From Paracoccus sp. DMF-8 (lineage in GTDB: Bacteria > Pseudomonadota > Alphaproteobacteria > Rhodobacterales > Rhodobacteraceae): DNA of 64,000 bases. This document shows positions 44,502 through 52,922 of the stretch, piece after piece; the first letter of the stretch is position 1, and each line of letters opens with the position of its first letter. Where the stretch lies: positions 281,001 to 345,000 of the forward strand of contig NZ_JARJHL010000003.1 of NCBI RefSeq assembly GCF_029309835.1, given 5' to 3'. The notes below the pieces were generated by a model, which searched no databases, was not told the DNA's origin, and worked only from the letters and a program-made list of their open reading frames with translations. Made by a program: the position numbers and the translations under genes.

Positions 44502-45155
44502 ATGTTCGATACGGCACTGACCACCAACGACCTGATCTTTCTGGCGAAAGGCGCGGGCATCACGATTCTGGTCACGGCGATTTCGGTGGTGATCGGCACG
44601 GTTCTTGGCATCATCTTCGGCGTGTTCCGCTATCAGGTCGGCGCGATCTGGGCGGCACCGCTGACCTTCGTGCTGGATATCTTCCGCTCGATCCCGCTGC
44701 TGATCCAGCTTGTGCTGGCCAATGCCTTTCTGGGCACGGTCCTGCAACTGCGGTTTTCGGGCTTTACCATCGCCTGCATGGTGCTGTCGCTGTATACCGC
44801 CGCCTATTGCGCGGAAATCGTGCGCGGCGCCATCGACGCCGTGCCCGTGACAACGCGCCGCGCCGCACGCTCACTGGGGATGAGCTGGTGGCAGGACATG
44901 GGCAATATCGTCCTGCCGCTGGCCACCCGCGTCGCCTTGCCCAGCTGGATCGGCCTTGCGCTTGGCGTGATGAAGGATTCCGCGCTGGTCTATGTCGTGC
45001 AGGTCACCGAACTGCTGAAATCCACGCAGATCCTGATCACCCGGCTGCAGGAACCGCTGTTCCTGCTGATGATCTGCGGGGCGTTCTATTTCCTGATTTC
45101 CTTTCCGCTGGCGCGTTTCGGCGGCTACCTTGAAAGGCGGTGGTCCAATGATTGA
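44502..45155 (+). CDS. Amino-acid ABC transporter permease, second subunit
   Basis: The 217-residue protein is the partner permease, with the same fold and the EAA-type loop (RGAIDAVPVTTRRAARSLGMSWWQDMGNIVLPLA, spread over residues about 108-140). It overlaps the ATPase gene by 8 bases, suggesting coupled translation. It imports amino or imino acids together with the genes on either side. Confidence 0.88.
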   Translation: MFDTALTTNDLIFLAKGAGITILVTAISVVIGTVLGIIFGVFRYQVGAIWAAPLTFVLDIFRSIPLLIQLVLANAFLGTVLQLRFSGFTIACMVLSLYTAAYCAEIVRGAIDAVPVTTRRAARSLGMSWWQDMGNIVLPLATRVALPSWIGLALGVMKDSALVYVVQVTELLKSTQILITRLQEPLFLLMICGAFYFLISFPLARFGGYLERRWSND

Positions 45156-45870
45156 GATCGAAAACGTCCGCAAATCCTTTGGCCAGCTCGAAGTGCTGAA
45201 GGGCATCGACCTGACCGTGCAAAAGGGCGAGGTGGTGACGATCATCGGCGGTTCCGGTTCCGGGAAATCGACCCTGCTGACCTGCATCAACGGGCTGGAG
45301 CCGATCGACAGCGGCCGCATCCTTGTCGACGGCACCGAAGTTCACGCCAAGACCACCGACCTGAACAAGCTGCGCCAGAAAATCGGCATCGTGTTCCAGC
45401 AATGGAACGCATTCCCCCATCTGACGGTGCTGGAAAACGTCACGCTGGCGCCGCGCAAGGTGCTGGGCATGCCCGAGGATCAGGCCGAGGCGATTGCCGT
45501 CAGGCAGTTGACCCATGTCGGGCTTGGCGACAAGCTGAAGGTCTATCCCGCGCGCCTGTCGGGCGGCCAGCAGCAGCGCATGGCGATTGCCCGCGCGCTG
45601 GCGATGTCGCCCAAATACATGCTGTTCGACGAGGTGACATCCGCGCTTGACCCGCAACTGGTGGGCGAGGTTCTGGACACATTGAAAATGCTGGCCGAAG
45701 AAGGCATGACGATGATCTGCGTCACGCATGAAATGGCCTTTGCCCGCGACGTGTCGAACCGGGTGGCCTTTTTTCATCAGGGCGTCATGGCGGAAATCGG
45801 GCCGCCGGACCAGATTTTCGGCAACCCGCAAAACCCGGAAACACAGAAGTTCCTTTCGAGCGCAAGATAG
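45148..45870 (+). CDS. Amino-acid ABC transporter ATP-binding protein
   Basis: The 240-residue protein has Walker A GGSGSGKST (residues 34-42), the Q-loop near FQQWNAFPHLTVLENV, the LSGGQQQRMAIARAL signature, Walker B YMLFDEVTSALDPQ and the switch His in VTHEMAFA, all intact. It is of the GlnQ/HisP class. The ATG at 45148 is preferred over a TTG at 45130 because the family sequence (MIEIENVRKSFG) starts there. The next gene follows with no gap, so transport and catabolism are one operon. Confidence 0.93.
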   Translation: MIEIENVRKSFGQLEVLKGIDLTVQKGEVVTIIGGSGSGKSTLLTCINGLEPIDSGRILVDGTEVHAKTTDLNKLRQKIGIVFQQWNAFPHLTVLENVTLAPRKVLGMPEDQAEAIAVRQLTHVGLGDKLKVYPARLSGGQQQRMAIARALAMSPKYMLFDEVTSALDPQLVGEVLDTLKMLAEEGMTMICVTHEMAFARDVSNRVAFFHQGVMAEIGPPDQIFGNPQNPETQKFLSSAR

Positions 45871-47091
45871 ATGGATGAACAGATCATTGTGATTGGCGCG
45901 GGGGTCATCGGCCTCAGCATCGCATTGGCCGCGCAAGAGCGCGGCCTTTCCGTCCGCGTCATCGACCGCGAAGGCCCGGCGGCGGGCGCATCCGCCGGAA
46001 ATGCCGGGGCCTTCGCCTTTACCGACATCTTTCCGCTGGCCTCGCCCCGGATCATCCGGCAGGCGCCGAAATGGCTGCTGGACCCGCTTGGCCCGCTGTC
46101 GGTGCCGCCCCGCTACGCGCTGAAGATCGCGCCGTGGATGCTGCGCTTCTGGCGGGCAAGCTGGCCCGGCCGGGTCCGCGCCTCGACCCTTGCGCAGACG
46201 GCGCTGATGCGGCTGTCGCGCGATGCGCTGGAACCCGCGCTGCAGCGCGACGGGCTGGCCCATATGCTGCGCCGCGACGGCCAGTTGCAGGTCTATGAGG
46301 GCGAGGGCGAATTCAACGCATCCCTGCCCGGCTGGCAGGCCAGCGCCGAACAGGGCATCAGTTTCGAACATCTGCGGGGCGAGGAAATCAACGAGATCCA
46401 GCCCGGCATCGCCGCGCGCTTTACCCATGCGACATTCACCCCCGGCTGGTATTCGATCAGCGATCCGCACGATTACACGCTGGCCTTGGCCGAACGGTTT
46501 CGCGCGGGAGGCGCCACCCTGACGATTGCCGATGTCACGGCGCTGACGGATCGCGGCGTCGTCACCGATGCCGGCCCGGTCACGGGGCGGGTGGTGCTGG
46601 CGGCGGGGGCGTTTTCGCATCTGCTGGCGCGGACGCTTGGGGTGCGCATCCCGCTGGAAACAGAACGTGGCTATAACACGACCCTGCCCGCCGATGCCTT
46701 TGACCTGCGCACGCAGATCACCTTTGGCGGCCATGGTTTCGTCGTGTCGCGGCTGTCCTCGGGCATCCGCGTCGGTGGGGCGGTGGAACTGGGCGGGCTG
46801 AAGCTGCCGCCGAATTTCGACCGGGCCGATGCCATGCTGCGCAAGGCCGCGATGTTCCTGCCGGGGCTGAGAAAGACCGGCGGCACGCAATGGATGGGCT
46901 TCCGCCCGTCCCTGCCCGACAACCTGCCCGCCATCGGCCCCTTGCCGGGCCATCCGAATATCCTGTGCGCCTTCGGTCACGGCCATCTGGGCCTGACCCA
47001 ATCGGCGGGCACCGCCCGCATCATCGCCGATCTGCTGACCGGACAGGCGCCGGGCATTGATCTTGCGCCCTTCTCTGCGTCGCGCTTTTGA
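45871..47091 (+). CDS. FAD-dependent D-amino-acid/D-hydroxyproline dehydrogenase
   Basis: The 406-residue protein is a DAO-family flavoenzyme with the dinucleotide-binding motif VIGAGVIGLS at residues 7-16 and the C-terminal FAD contact HGHLGLTQSAGTARIIADL. It resembles DadA-type membrane-associated D-amino-acid dehydrogenases and the D-hydroxyproline dehydrogenases found next to hydroxyproline epimerases. Here it would oxidise cis-4-hydroxy-D-proline to pyrroline-4-hydroxy-2-carboxylate. The gene follows the ATPase directly and is followed by the epimerase after 7 bases. Other D-amino acids remain possible substrates. Confidence 0.85.
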   Translation: MDEQIIVIGAGVIGLSIALAAQERGLSVRVIDREGPAAGASAGNAGAFAFTDIFPLASPRIIRQAPKWLLDPLGPLSVPPRYALKIAPWMLRFWRASWPGRVRASTLAQTALMRLSRDALEPALQRDGLAHMLRRDGQLQVYEGEGEFNASLPGWQASAEQGISFEHLRGEEINEIQPGIAARFTHATFTPGWYSISDPHDYTLALAERFRAGGATLTIADVTALTDRGVVTDAGPVTGRVVLAAGAFSHLLARTLGVRIPLETERGYNTTLPADAFDLRTQITFGGHGFVVSRLSSGIRVGGAVELGGLKLPPNFDRADAMLRKAAMFLPGLRKTGGTQWMGFRPSLPDNLPAIGPLPGHPNILCAFGHGHLGLTQSAGTARIIADLLTGQAPGIDLAPFSASRF

Positions 47092-47098
47092 GGCAATC

Positions 47099-48106
47099 AT
47101 GACCCAATATATTTTCCCCTGCATCGACGGCCACACCTGCGGCAACCCGGTCCGCCTTGTCGCGGGCGGCGCACCCCGGCTGGAAGGCGCCAACATGCTG
47201 GAAAAGTCGCGGCCCATTTCCTTGCGCGAATTCGACTGGATCCGCACCGGCCTGATGTTCGAGCCGCGCGGCCATGACATGATGTCCGGCTCGATCCTCT
47301 ATCCGCCGACGCGGGCCGATTGCGATGTGGCGGTGCTGTATATCGAAACCTCGGGCTGTTTGCCGATGTGCGGCCACGGCACCATCGGCACCATCACCAT
47401 GGGTATCGAAAACGGGCTGATCCTGCCCCGCGAACCGGGCCGCCTGTCCATCGAAACCCCGGCGGGCAAGGTCGATATCGAATACCGTCAGGAAGGCCGC
47501 TACGTCGAGGAAGTCCGCCTGACCAATGTCCCCGGTTTCCTGTATGCCGAGGGGCTGACGGCCGAGGTCGAAGGCCTGGGCGAAATCGCCGTGGACGTGG
47601 CCTATGGCGGTAATTTCTACGCTATCGTCGAACCGCAGCGGAATTTCCGCGACATGGCCGACCACAGCGCGGGCGAACTGATCGGCTGGTCACAGACGCT
47701 GCGCGCGGCGCTGAATGCGAAATATGAATTCATCCATCCCGAACATCCCGAAATCAACGGGCTGAGCCACATCCAATGGACCGGCGCGCCGACCGTGCCG
47801 AGGGCGCATGCCCGCAACGCGGTATTCTACGGCGACAAGGCGATCGACCGCAGCCCCTGCGGCACCGGCACCTCGGCCCGGATGGCGCAGCTTGCGGCCA
47901 GGGGCAAGCTGGCGGTGGGCGATGAATTCCACCATGAATCGATCATCGGGTCCATCTTCAAGGGCCGGGTCGAGGCGGCGGCGACCGTGGCGGGCAAGCC
48001 CGCGATCATCCCGTCCATCGCCGGTTGGGCGCGTCAGACCGGGCTGAACACGATCTATATCGACACCGAACGCGACCCCTTTGCCCATGGTTTCGTGGTG
48101 AAATAA
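47099..48106 (+). CDS. 4-hydroxyproline 2-epimerase / proline racemase family
   Basis: The 335-residue protein is a proline racemase family enzyme. Both catalytic cysteines are present: C91 in MCGHGTIG and C254 in SPCGTGTSARM. Two Cys mark racemases or epimerases, not the trans-3-hydroxyproline dehydratases, where the second is Thr. It therefore probably converts trans-4-hydroxy-L-proline to cis-4-hydroxy-D-proline, feeding the flavoenzyme encoded upstream. The ATG at 47099 begins the family sequence (IFPCIDGHTCGNPVRLV). It abuts the next gene. Confidence 0.9.
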   Translation: MTQYIFPCIDGHTCGNPVRLVAGGAPRLEGANMLEKSRPISLREFDWIRTGLMFEPRGHDMMSGSILYPPTRADCDVAVLYIETSGCLPMCGHGTIGTITMGIENGLILPREPGRLSIETPAGKVDIEYRQEGRYVEEVRLTNVPGFLYAEGLTAEVEGLGEIAVDVAYGGNFYAIVEPQRNFRDMADHSAGELIGWSQTLRAALNAKYEFIHPEHPEINGLSHIQWTGAPTVPRAHARNAVFYGDKAIDRSPCGTGTSARMAQLAARGKLAVGDEFHHESIIGSIFKGRVEAAATVAGKPAIIPSIAGWARQTGLNTIYIDTERDPFAHGFVVK

Positions 48107-49777
48107 ATGGCGACCAGCGTGCTACAGGGCTGCGCCAGCGGCGCGGTCCTTGCCAGCAAGGAAGGCTTGAGCTTCTGGAGCGGGGTCGATCCCACCTCGG
48201 GGCGTGTGATCGACGCGCATCACCCCTGGCACGGGCAAAGCCTTCAGGGACGGGTGGTGATGATGCCGACCTCGCGCGGGTCCTGCACGGGGTCGGGGGT
48301 GCTGCTGGACATGGCGCTGAACGGCACCGCCCCGGCGGCGCTGATCTTTTCCGGGGCCGAGGATATCCTGACCCTTGGCGCGCTGATCGCGGACCGGCTG
48401 TTCGGCCATGCCATCCCGGTCTTGCGCCTGCCCACGCAGGATTGGGCGGCGCTGGCCGCGCAACCCGATGCGCGGGTGACGCCGGATGCGGTGACATCCG
48501 GCGCGCTGACGATCCCGCTGAGGCCCCTGCCCGTCGCCGATCTGGCGCTGACCGACGCCGACCGCGCCATGCGGGACGATCCCGGCCCGGTGGGTCTGGC
48601 CATGCAGGTCATTCTGGCAATGGCGGCGATTCAGGGGGCGCGGGATCTGGTCGATGTCACGCAGGTCCATATCGACGGCTGCATCTATGCCAGCGACGCC
48701 AACCGCATCTTTGCCGAGAAAATGGCCGATATGGGCGCGCGGGTGCGGGTGCCGACGACCATGAACGCGATATCCGTCGACCGCCGGAACTGGCAGGCCC
48801 ATGGCGTGCCGCCGGTCTTTGGCGACCCGGCCAGCCGTCTGGCCGACGCCTATACCCGCATGGGCGCGCGCCCGACCTTCACTTGCGCGCCCTATCTGCT
48901 GGACACCGCGCCCGCGCGGGATGAAAACATCGCATGGGCCGAATCCAACGCGGTGATCTTTGCCAATTCGGTGATCGGCGCGCGCACGGTCAAGCATCCC
49001 GATTTTCTGGACCTGCTGATCGCCATGACCGGCCGGGCGCCGCGTTCGGGCGTCTATCTGGACGACAACCGCCGCCCCGCCCGCATCATCCGCATCACCC
49101 CGCCGGCGGGGGTGGATGATGCCTTCTGGCCGATGCTGGGCTATCTGGCCGGGCAGTTGTCGCCCGACCGCATCCCGCTGATCCGGGGGGTTCAGGCGCT
49201 GCCCGCCAGCCGCGACGACCTCAAGGCGCTGTGCGGGGCCTTCGGCACCACCTCGGCCGCGCCGATGCTGCATGTCGCGGGCCACACCCCCGAGGCGGAA
49301 CTGCCGCCCCTGCCGGGCGCCGATACGCTGCAAGCAGGCCCCGACGACCTGCACCGGATCTGGCAGGAACTGAACCAGGGTCCTGAACATATCCAGCTTG
49401 TGGCCTTTGGCAGCCCGCATTTTTCCGCCAGCGAAAGCCGCGCGCTGCTGGCCGGGCTGGCGGGGCGACAACCCGCGCCGGACGTCCATGTCATCGTGAC
49501 GGTCGGCCCCGATGTGCTGGGCGAATTGCGGCGGGACGGCACCATCGCGGGGCTGGAGGCGCTTGGCGTGCGGGTCGTGTCCGACATCTGCTGGTGTTCG
49601 ATTTCCGAGCCGGTCTTTCCCCCCGAAACCCGCACCCTGATCACCAATTCCGGCAAATATGCCCATTACGGACCGGGCCTGTCGGGGCGTCAGGTGCGTT
49701 TCGGCAGCCTGTCCGATTGCATTAACGCCGTGCATAGCGGCCACGCGCCCAAAGCCCTGCCGCGCTGGCTGGCCTGA
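48107..49777 (+). CDS. Fused aconitase X, probable cis-3-hydroxy-L-proline dehydratase
   Basis: The 556-residue protein joins a small swivelling domain (DUF126, about residues 1-140, with [18 protein letters not shown]) to a large domain (DUF521, about 145-556, with the [35 protein letters not shown] stretch and the C-terminal [14 protein letters not shown]). Fused aconitase X enzymes (type I) have been shown to act as cis-3-hydroxy-L-proline dehydratases, giving pyrroline-2-carboxylate. This matches the Ldh2-type reductase at 41695-42726, which could reduce that product to L-proline. Cys residues in SDICWCS and SCTGS fit the family's metal or Fe-S site. The gene is the last of the transport-catabolism operon. 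Confidence 0.87.
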   Translation: MATSVLQGCASGAVLASKEGLSFWSGVDPTSGRVIDAHHPWHGQSLQGRVVMMPTSRGSCTGSGVLLDMALNGTAPAALIFSGAEDILTLGALIADRLFGHAIPVLRLPTQDWAALAAQPDARVTPDAVTSGALTIPLRPLPVADLALTDADRAMRDDPGPVGLAMQVILAMAAIQGARDLVDVTQVHIDGCIYASDANRIFAEKMADMGARVRVPTTMNAISVDRRNWQAHGVPPVFGDPASRLADAYTRMGARPTFTCAPYLLDTAPARDENIAWAESNAVIFANSVIGARTVKHPDFLDLLIAMTGRAPRSGVYLDDNRRPARIIRITPPAGVDDAFWPMLGYLAGQLSPDRIPLIRGVQALPASRDDLKALCGAFGTTSAAPMLHVAGHTPEAELPPLPGADTLQAGPDDLHRIWQELNQGPEHIQLVAFGSPHFSASESRALLAGLAGRQPAPDVHVIVTVGPDVLGELRRDGTIAGLEALGVRVVSDICWCSISEPVFPPETRTLITNSGKYAHYGPGLSGRQVRFGSLSDCINAVHSGHAPKALPRWLA

Positions 49778-49984
49778 CGCAGCACCGCGACAGGTCGGGC
49801 AACCCGCCCCCGGACCCGCAAGGTCGGGATACAGACCCGCAAGACGGGTTCCCCATATACCCGGGCACATACCGCGATTGGCGAGATGACGCAAAGAACA
49901 GAAGCCACATGGTCCGCGCGGCAACCGCACGAGTCCCGGCCCATCGGGACCTGCCGAACGCCCCGACCAGACAGGGCCGGGAAT

Positions 49985-50015
49985 GAAAAACGGCCCGCGG
50001 GTCTTGCCGCGGGCC
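49985..50015 (-). terminator. Intrinsic terminator of the RTX gene
   Basis: A perfect 9-bp stem (49992-50000 with 50007-50015), loop of 6, is followed on the reverse strand by TTTTTCATT. It lies 50 bases past the stop of the reverse-strand RTX gene, so it is a good rho-independent terminator for that gene. Confidence 0.75.
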
Positions 50016-50064
50016 GGATGGGCTGGATGGGCCGGGCGTCAGGCGCCCGCTTCACCCGTCATCC

Positions 50065-50857
50065 TCACCAGATGAAATCGTCGCGATCCAGTTGGTTCAG
50101 GCGGGTATCCTCGATCACCAGCTGGTTGTTGCCGACGGTCAGGACAACATCCGTGCCGACCTGACGCGCGGCCCCGCGCACATCGGCCCAGCTGTCCAAC
50201 TGGTTGAAAAAGCGCACGTCGATCACATCGTCATCCAGTTCGAAATCGGTGATCCGGTCGCGACCGCCGTTAAAGACGAAGCGGTCCGGAACCCTCACCC
50301 CCGGTCATGATGTCATTGCCCAGACCACCGTTGAGGATATCGTCGCCCTCGCCGGCGATGATGGTGTCACTGCCCATACCGCCGTTCAGCGTGTCATTGC
50401 CCTCGCCGCCCGTCAGGCGGTCATTGCCCGCACCGGCATTGATGATGTCGTCGCCTTCGCCGCCGATGATCGTGTCATGACCGGCACCCGAATTGATGGT
50501 GTCATTGCCTTCGCCCGCGTTGATGTAATCGCGGCCCATGCCGGTGGTGACGCGGTCGTTGCCTTCGCCTGCGGTGACGCGGTTGTTGCCATTCCCGGCG
50601 TTGATGACGTCATTGCCTTCGCCGCCGTCGATGGTGTCATTGCCCGCACCGGCGGTCACGACATCATTGCCCGACCCCGCCAGAACGCGGTTGTGGCCTG
50701 CGCCAGCGTCGATGCGGTCATTGCCCTCGCCGCCGTGGACGGTGTCATTGCCGCCACCGGCCAGGATCGTGTCATCACCCGACATCCCGTAAATCAGGTC
50801 CGGAGAACCCGTGCCGACCAGGCGATTGTCACCGTCATTTCCGCGAATTACTGCCAT
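50065..50857 (-). pseudogene. RTX calcium-binding repeat protein, one-base frameshift
   Basis: The protein is almost entirely GGxGxDxxx nonapeptide repeats (about nineteen), which form calcium-filled beta-rolls in secreted RTX proteins. The start at 50857 has a GGAGAAA ribosome site. The frame from the start ends at 50270. The C-terminal part ([20 protein letters not shown], the usual end of such proteins, then a beta-rich tail ending RDDFIW) is in another frame. Removing one G from GG near 50291 would join them into about 263 residues. RTX proteins leave the cell by type I secretion through a C-terminal signal; no type I exporter is seen nearby. Confidence 0.82.
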
Positions 50858-51314
50858 CTGATTTCTCCTTCGAATGGCTCATGTCCAGCCGTTGCGCCCC
50901 AGAGCGGTGCCAGCGGCGTTCACCTGCCAGACCCAGGGCTGACAGGGCGTGATATGGTTGCGACCGGCTTTTCTTCAACCCCGGGATCGGGGCCAGCAGG
51001 CGCGGCGAATGGAAGCAGGCGACAGGGCGCTTTGCCGTGCTGAAATCTCTTGCTGCCTGAGCATCCCTTTCCTCTGCTTCTGCGGTGATTACGGCGGGAA
51101 AGACGGTTTATTCCCACATCAAGGTGAAAGTTTTGTGAAATTATTCATCGTATTGAAAGCAGTAGATAATTCGAAACAAGCTCCTCATCCGCACCGGAAC
51201 CTGCCCCATATCGCCCACCGGCACGGCAGGGTAATCCGCACCAATCCTGCCATGGTGCAACTGGCGCAACGCCCCGGCTTGTGCTTATGCAGGCGCAGCA
51301 TTGCCAATGGGGAC
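50858..51314. other. Divergent intergenic region
   Basis: About 457 bases separate the RTX gene and the UPF0114 gene. The part around 51110-51190 is clearly AT-richer than the surroundings and may hold promoters. No gene or RNA is recognised. Confidence 0.45.
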
Positions 51315-51842
51315 ATGATGGAACGCCTGATCGAACGCAGCCTTTTCGCCAGCCGCTGGCTGATGGCACCGATGTATCTGGGGCTGGTCGGCGCGCTGGC
51401 CATTCTGGTCTGGATCTTCGTAATCGAGATATGGACATTCGCCCTGACCATCCCGACGATGACCGTCAATGACGCCATTCTGGGTGTTCTGGCGCTGATC
51501 GACCTCAGCCTTGCCGCCAACCTGCTGATGATCGTCATCTTTTCCGGCTATGAAAACTTTGTCAGCCGGTTGGAGATCGCGGATCACAAGGACCGCCCCG
51601 AATGGCAGGGCGAAGTCGATTTCGCCGGGCTGAAGCTGAAACTGGTCGCCTCGATCGTGGCGATTTCGGGGATCCACCTGCTGAAGGTCTTTATGGATGT
51701 CGGCAAATACACCCCGGATCACATCCGCTGGATGATTACGATCCATCTGGTCTTTGTCGCATCCGGCGTCCTGCTGGCCGCGATGGACTGGATCGCCAAT
51801 CACGGCAAGACGCTGAAAAAGCCGCGATACGCCAAGGAATAG
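51315..51842 (+). CDS. UPF0114 family inner-membrane protein (YqhA-like)
   Basis: The 175-residue protein has the UPF0114 layout: a first membrane segment (MYLGLVGALAILVWIFVIEIW, about residues 20-40), a second (AILGVLALIDLSLAANLLMIVIFSGYENFVSR, about 52-80), and two further helices (LKLVASIVAISGIHLLKVF and WMITIHLVFVASGVLLAAMDW). SGYENF and the short basic tail KKPRY are typical. The function of the family is unknown. A purine-rich GGGGA precedes the ATG. Confidence 0.85.
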   Translation: MMERLIERSLFASRWLMAPMYLGLVGALAILVWIFVIEIWTFALTIPTMTVNDAILGVLALIDLSLAANLLMIVIFSGYENFVSRLEIADHKDRPEWQGEVDFAGLKLKLVASIVAISGIHLLKVFMDVGKYTPDHIRWMITIHLVFVASGVLLAAMDWIANHGKTLKKPRYAKE

Positions 51843-51941
51843 GGGCCGGGCCCGCCGTCGCGCGGCAGGCCGCCGCACATGCCCGCAGGGCCCCACCGCC
51901 ACAACAGGCTTGATCCGCGGCCAGCGCCCGCCTATCCAATG

Positions 51942-51949
51942 TGTCGACA
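51942..51949. promoter_or_regulatory. Candidate operator palindrome before the GntR gene
   Basis: TGTCGACA, an 8-base palindrome flanked by T and A, lies 13 bases before the GntR start. FCD-type GntR regulators often bind short palindromes around their own start, so autoregulation is possible. Confidence 0.3.
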
Positions 51950-51962
51950 AAAAGGATGCGTG

Positions 51963-52667
51963 ATGAGCCAGAACGCCCAGCAACATTCGCAAGACCGCAA
52001 GCGCGGGTCGGGCGTCCGGCTGGTCTATGACGTGCTGCGCGACGAAATCATCAGCCTGTCGCTGCCGCCGGGCAGCCCGGTCGACGAAAACCAGTTGGCC
52101 GAACGCTTCCAGATGTCGCGCACCCCCATCCGCGAGGCGTTGGTGCGGCTGGCGGGCGACGGTCTGGTCACGACCCTGCCCAACCGCTCGACCGTGGTGT
52201 CGAATATCGACTTTCTCAGCCTGCCCGCCTTTTTCGACGCGATCACGCTGATGTATCGCGTAACGACGCGGGGTGCGGCGCGCCACCGTTCGGATCAGGA
52301 CCTGGAACGGATCCGCGAACATCAGGCAGCTTTCGCCGAAGCCGTGAAGTCGCAGGACGCCATGGCGATGATCGCCACCAACCGCGACTTCCACGCCGCC
52401 ATCGCCGAGGCGGGCCGCAACCCCTATTACGCAACCCTGTTCAGCCGCCTGCTGGACGAGGGGCGGCGGCTCCTGCGGCTGTATTACTCATCCTACGCCG
52501 ACCAGTTGCCCCAGGAATTCGTGACCGAACACGAACAGATGATCGACGCCATCGCCCGCCGCGACCTGGACGCCGCCGACCGCATCGCCGCAATCCACGC
52601 CGACCAGATCGTCCGCCAGATCCAGACCCTGATCTCCGAAGACCGCCGCGACCAGATTGGCCTGTAG
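51963..52667 (+). CDS. GntR family transcriptional regulator, FCD subfamily
   Basis: The 234-residue protein has an N-terminal winged helix (about residues 17-80; VYDVLRDEIISLSLPPGSPV, then ENQLAERFQMSRTPIREALVRLAGDGLV) and a C-terminal all-helical FCD ligand domain with Asp/His positions (NRDFHAAIAEAG, TEHEQMIDAI) that bind metal and small acids. Regulators of this type often control hydroxyproline or other amino-acid loci. It lies downstream of the hydroxyproline operon and is a plausible controller; this is inference. Confidence 0.87.
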   Translation: MSQNAQQHSQDRKRGSGVRLVYDVLRDEIISLSLPPGSPVDENQLAERFQMSRTPIREALVRLAGDGLVTTLPNRSTVVSNIDFLSLPAFFDAITLMYRVTTRGAARHRSDQDLERIREHQAAFAEAVKSQDAMAMIATNRDFHAAIAEAGRNPYYATLFSRLLDEGRRLLRLYYSSYADQLPQEFVTEHEQMIDAIARRDLDAADRIAAIHADQIVRQIQTLISEDRRDQIGL

Positions 52668-52733
52668 CCAGGGCCGGGCCCATTTTTCCACTTGCAATCA
52701 CGCGGCCCACAAGCTACCTGCCAGCCCAATGGT

Positions 52734-52810
52734 CGGAGCGTAGCGCAGCCTGGTAGCGCACCTGCTTCGGGAGCAGGGGGTCGGAGGTTCGAATCCTCTC
52801 GCTCCGACCA
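52734..52810 (+). tRNA. tRNA-Pro (anticodon CGG)
   Basis: 77 bases fold into a cloverleaf. The acceptor stem pairs CGGAGCG with CGCTCCG, followed by A and an encoded CCA. The anticodon stem CCTGC/GCAGG encloses TTCGGGA, giving anticodon CGG, and the T arm contains GGTTCGAATCC. It marks the left edge of a region of foreign-looking genes and could be the integration target. Confidence 0.95.
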
Positions 52811-52922
52811 ATTTCCCGATGTTGTCGTTCGACATCGAAACACCGACTTTTCGACAAAAGTTGGTTTTTTGATTTACGAACCAAATAGCTTATAGCTCTG
52901 CGCAGACTGGCATGAGGGCAGC

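Noticed and set aside
50270..50857. Possible CRISPR-like or tandem DNA repeat array
   Set aside because: The repetition is a coding nonapeptide RTX pattern (GGxGxDxxx) with variable bases, not repeats separated by unique spacers.
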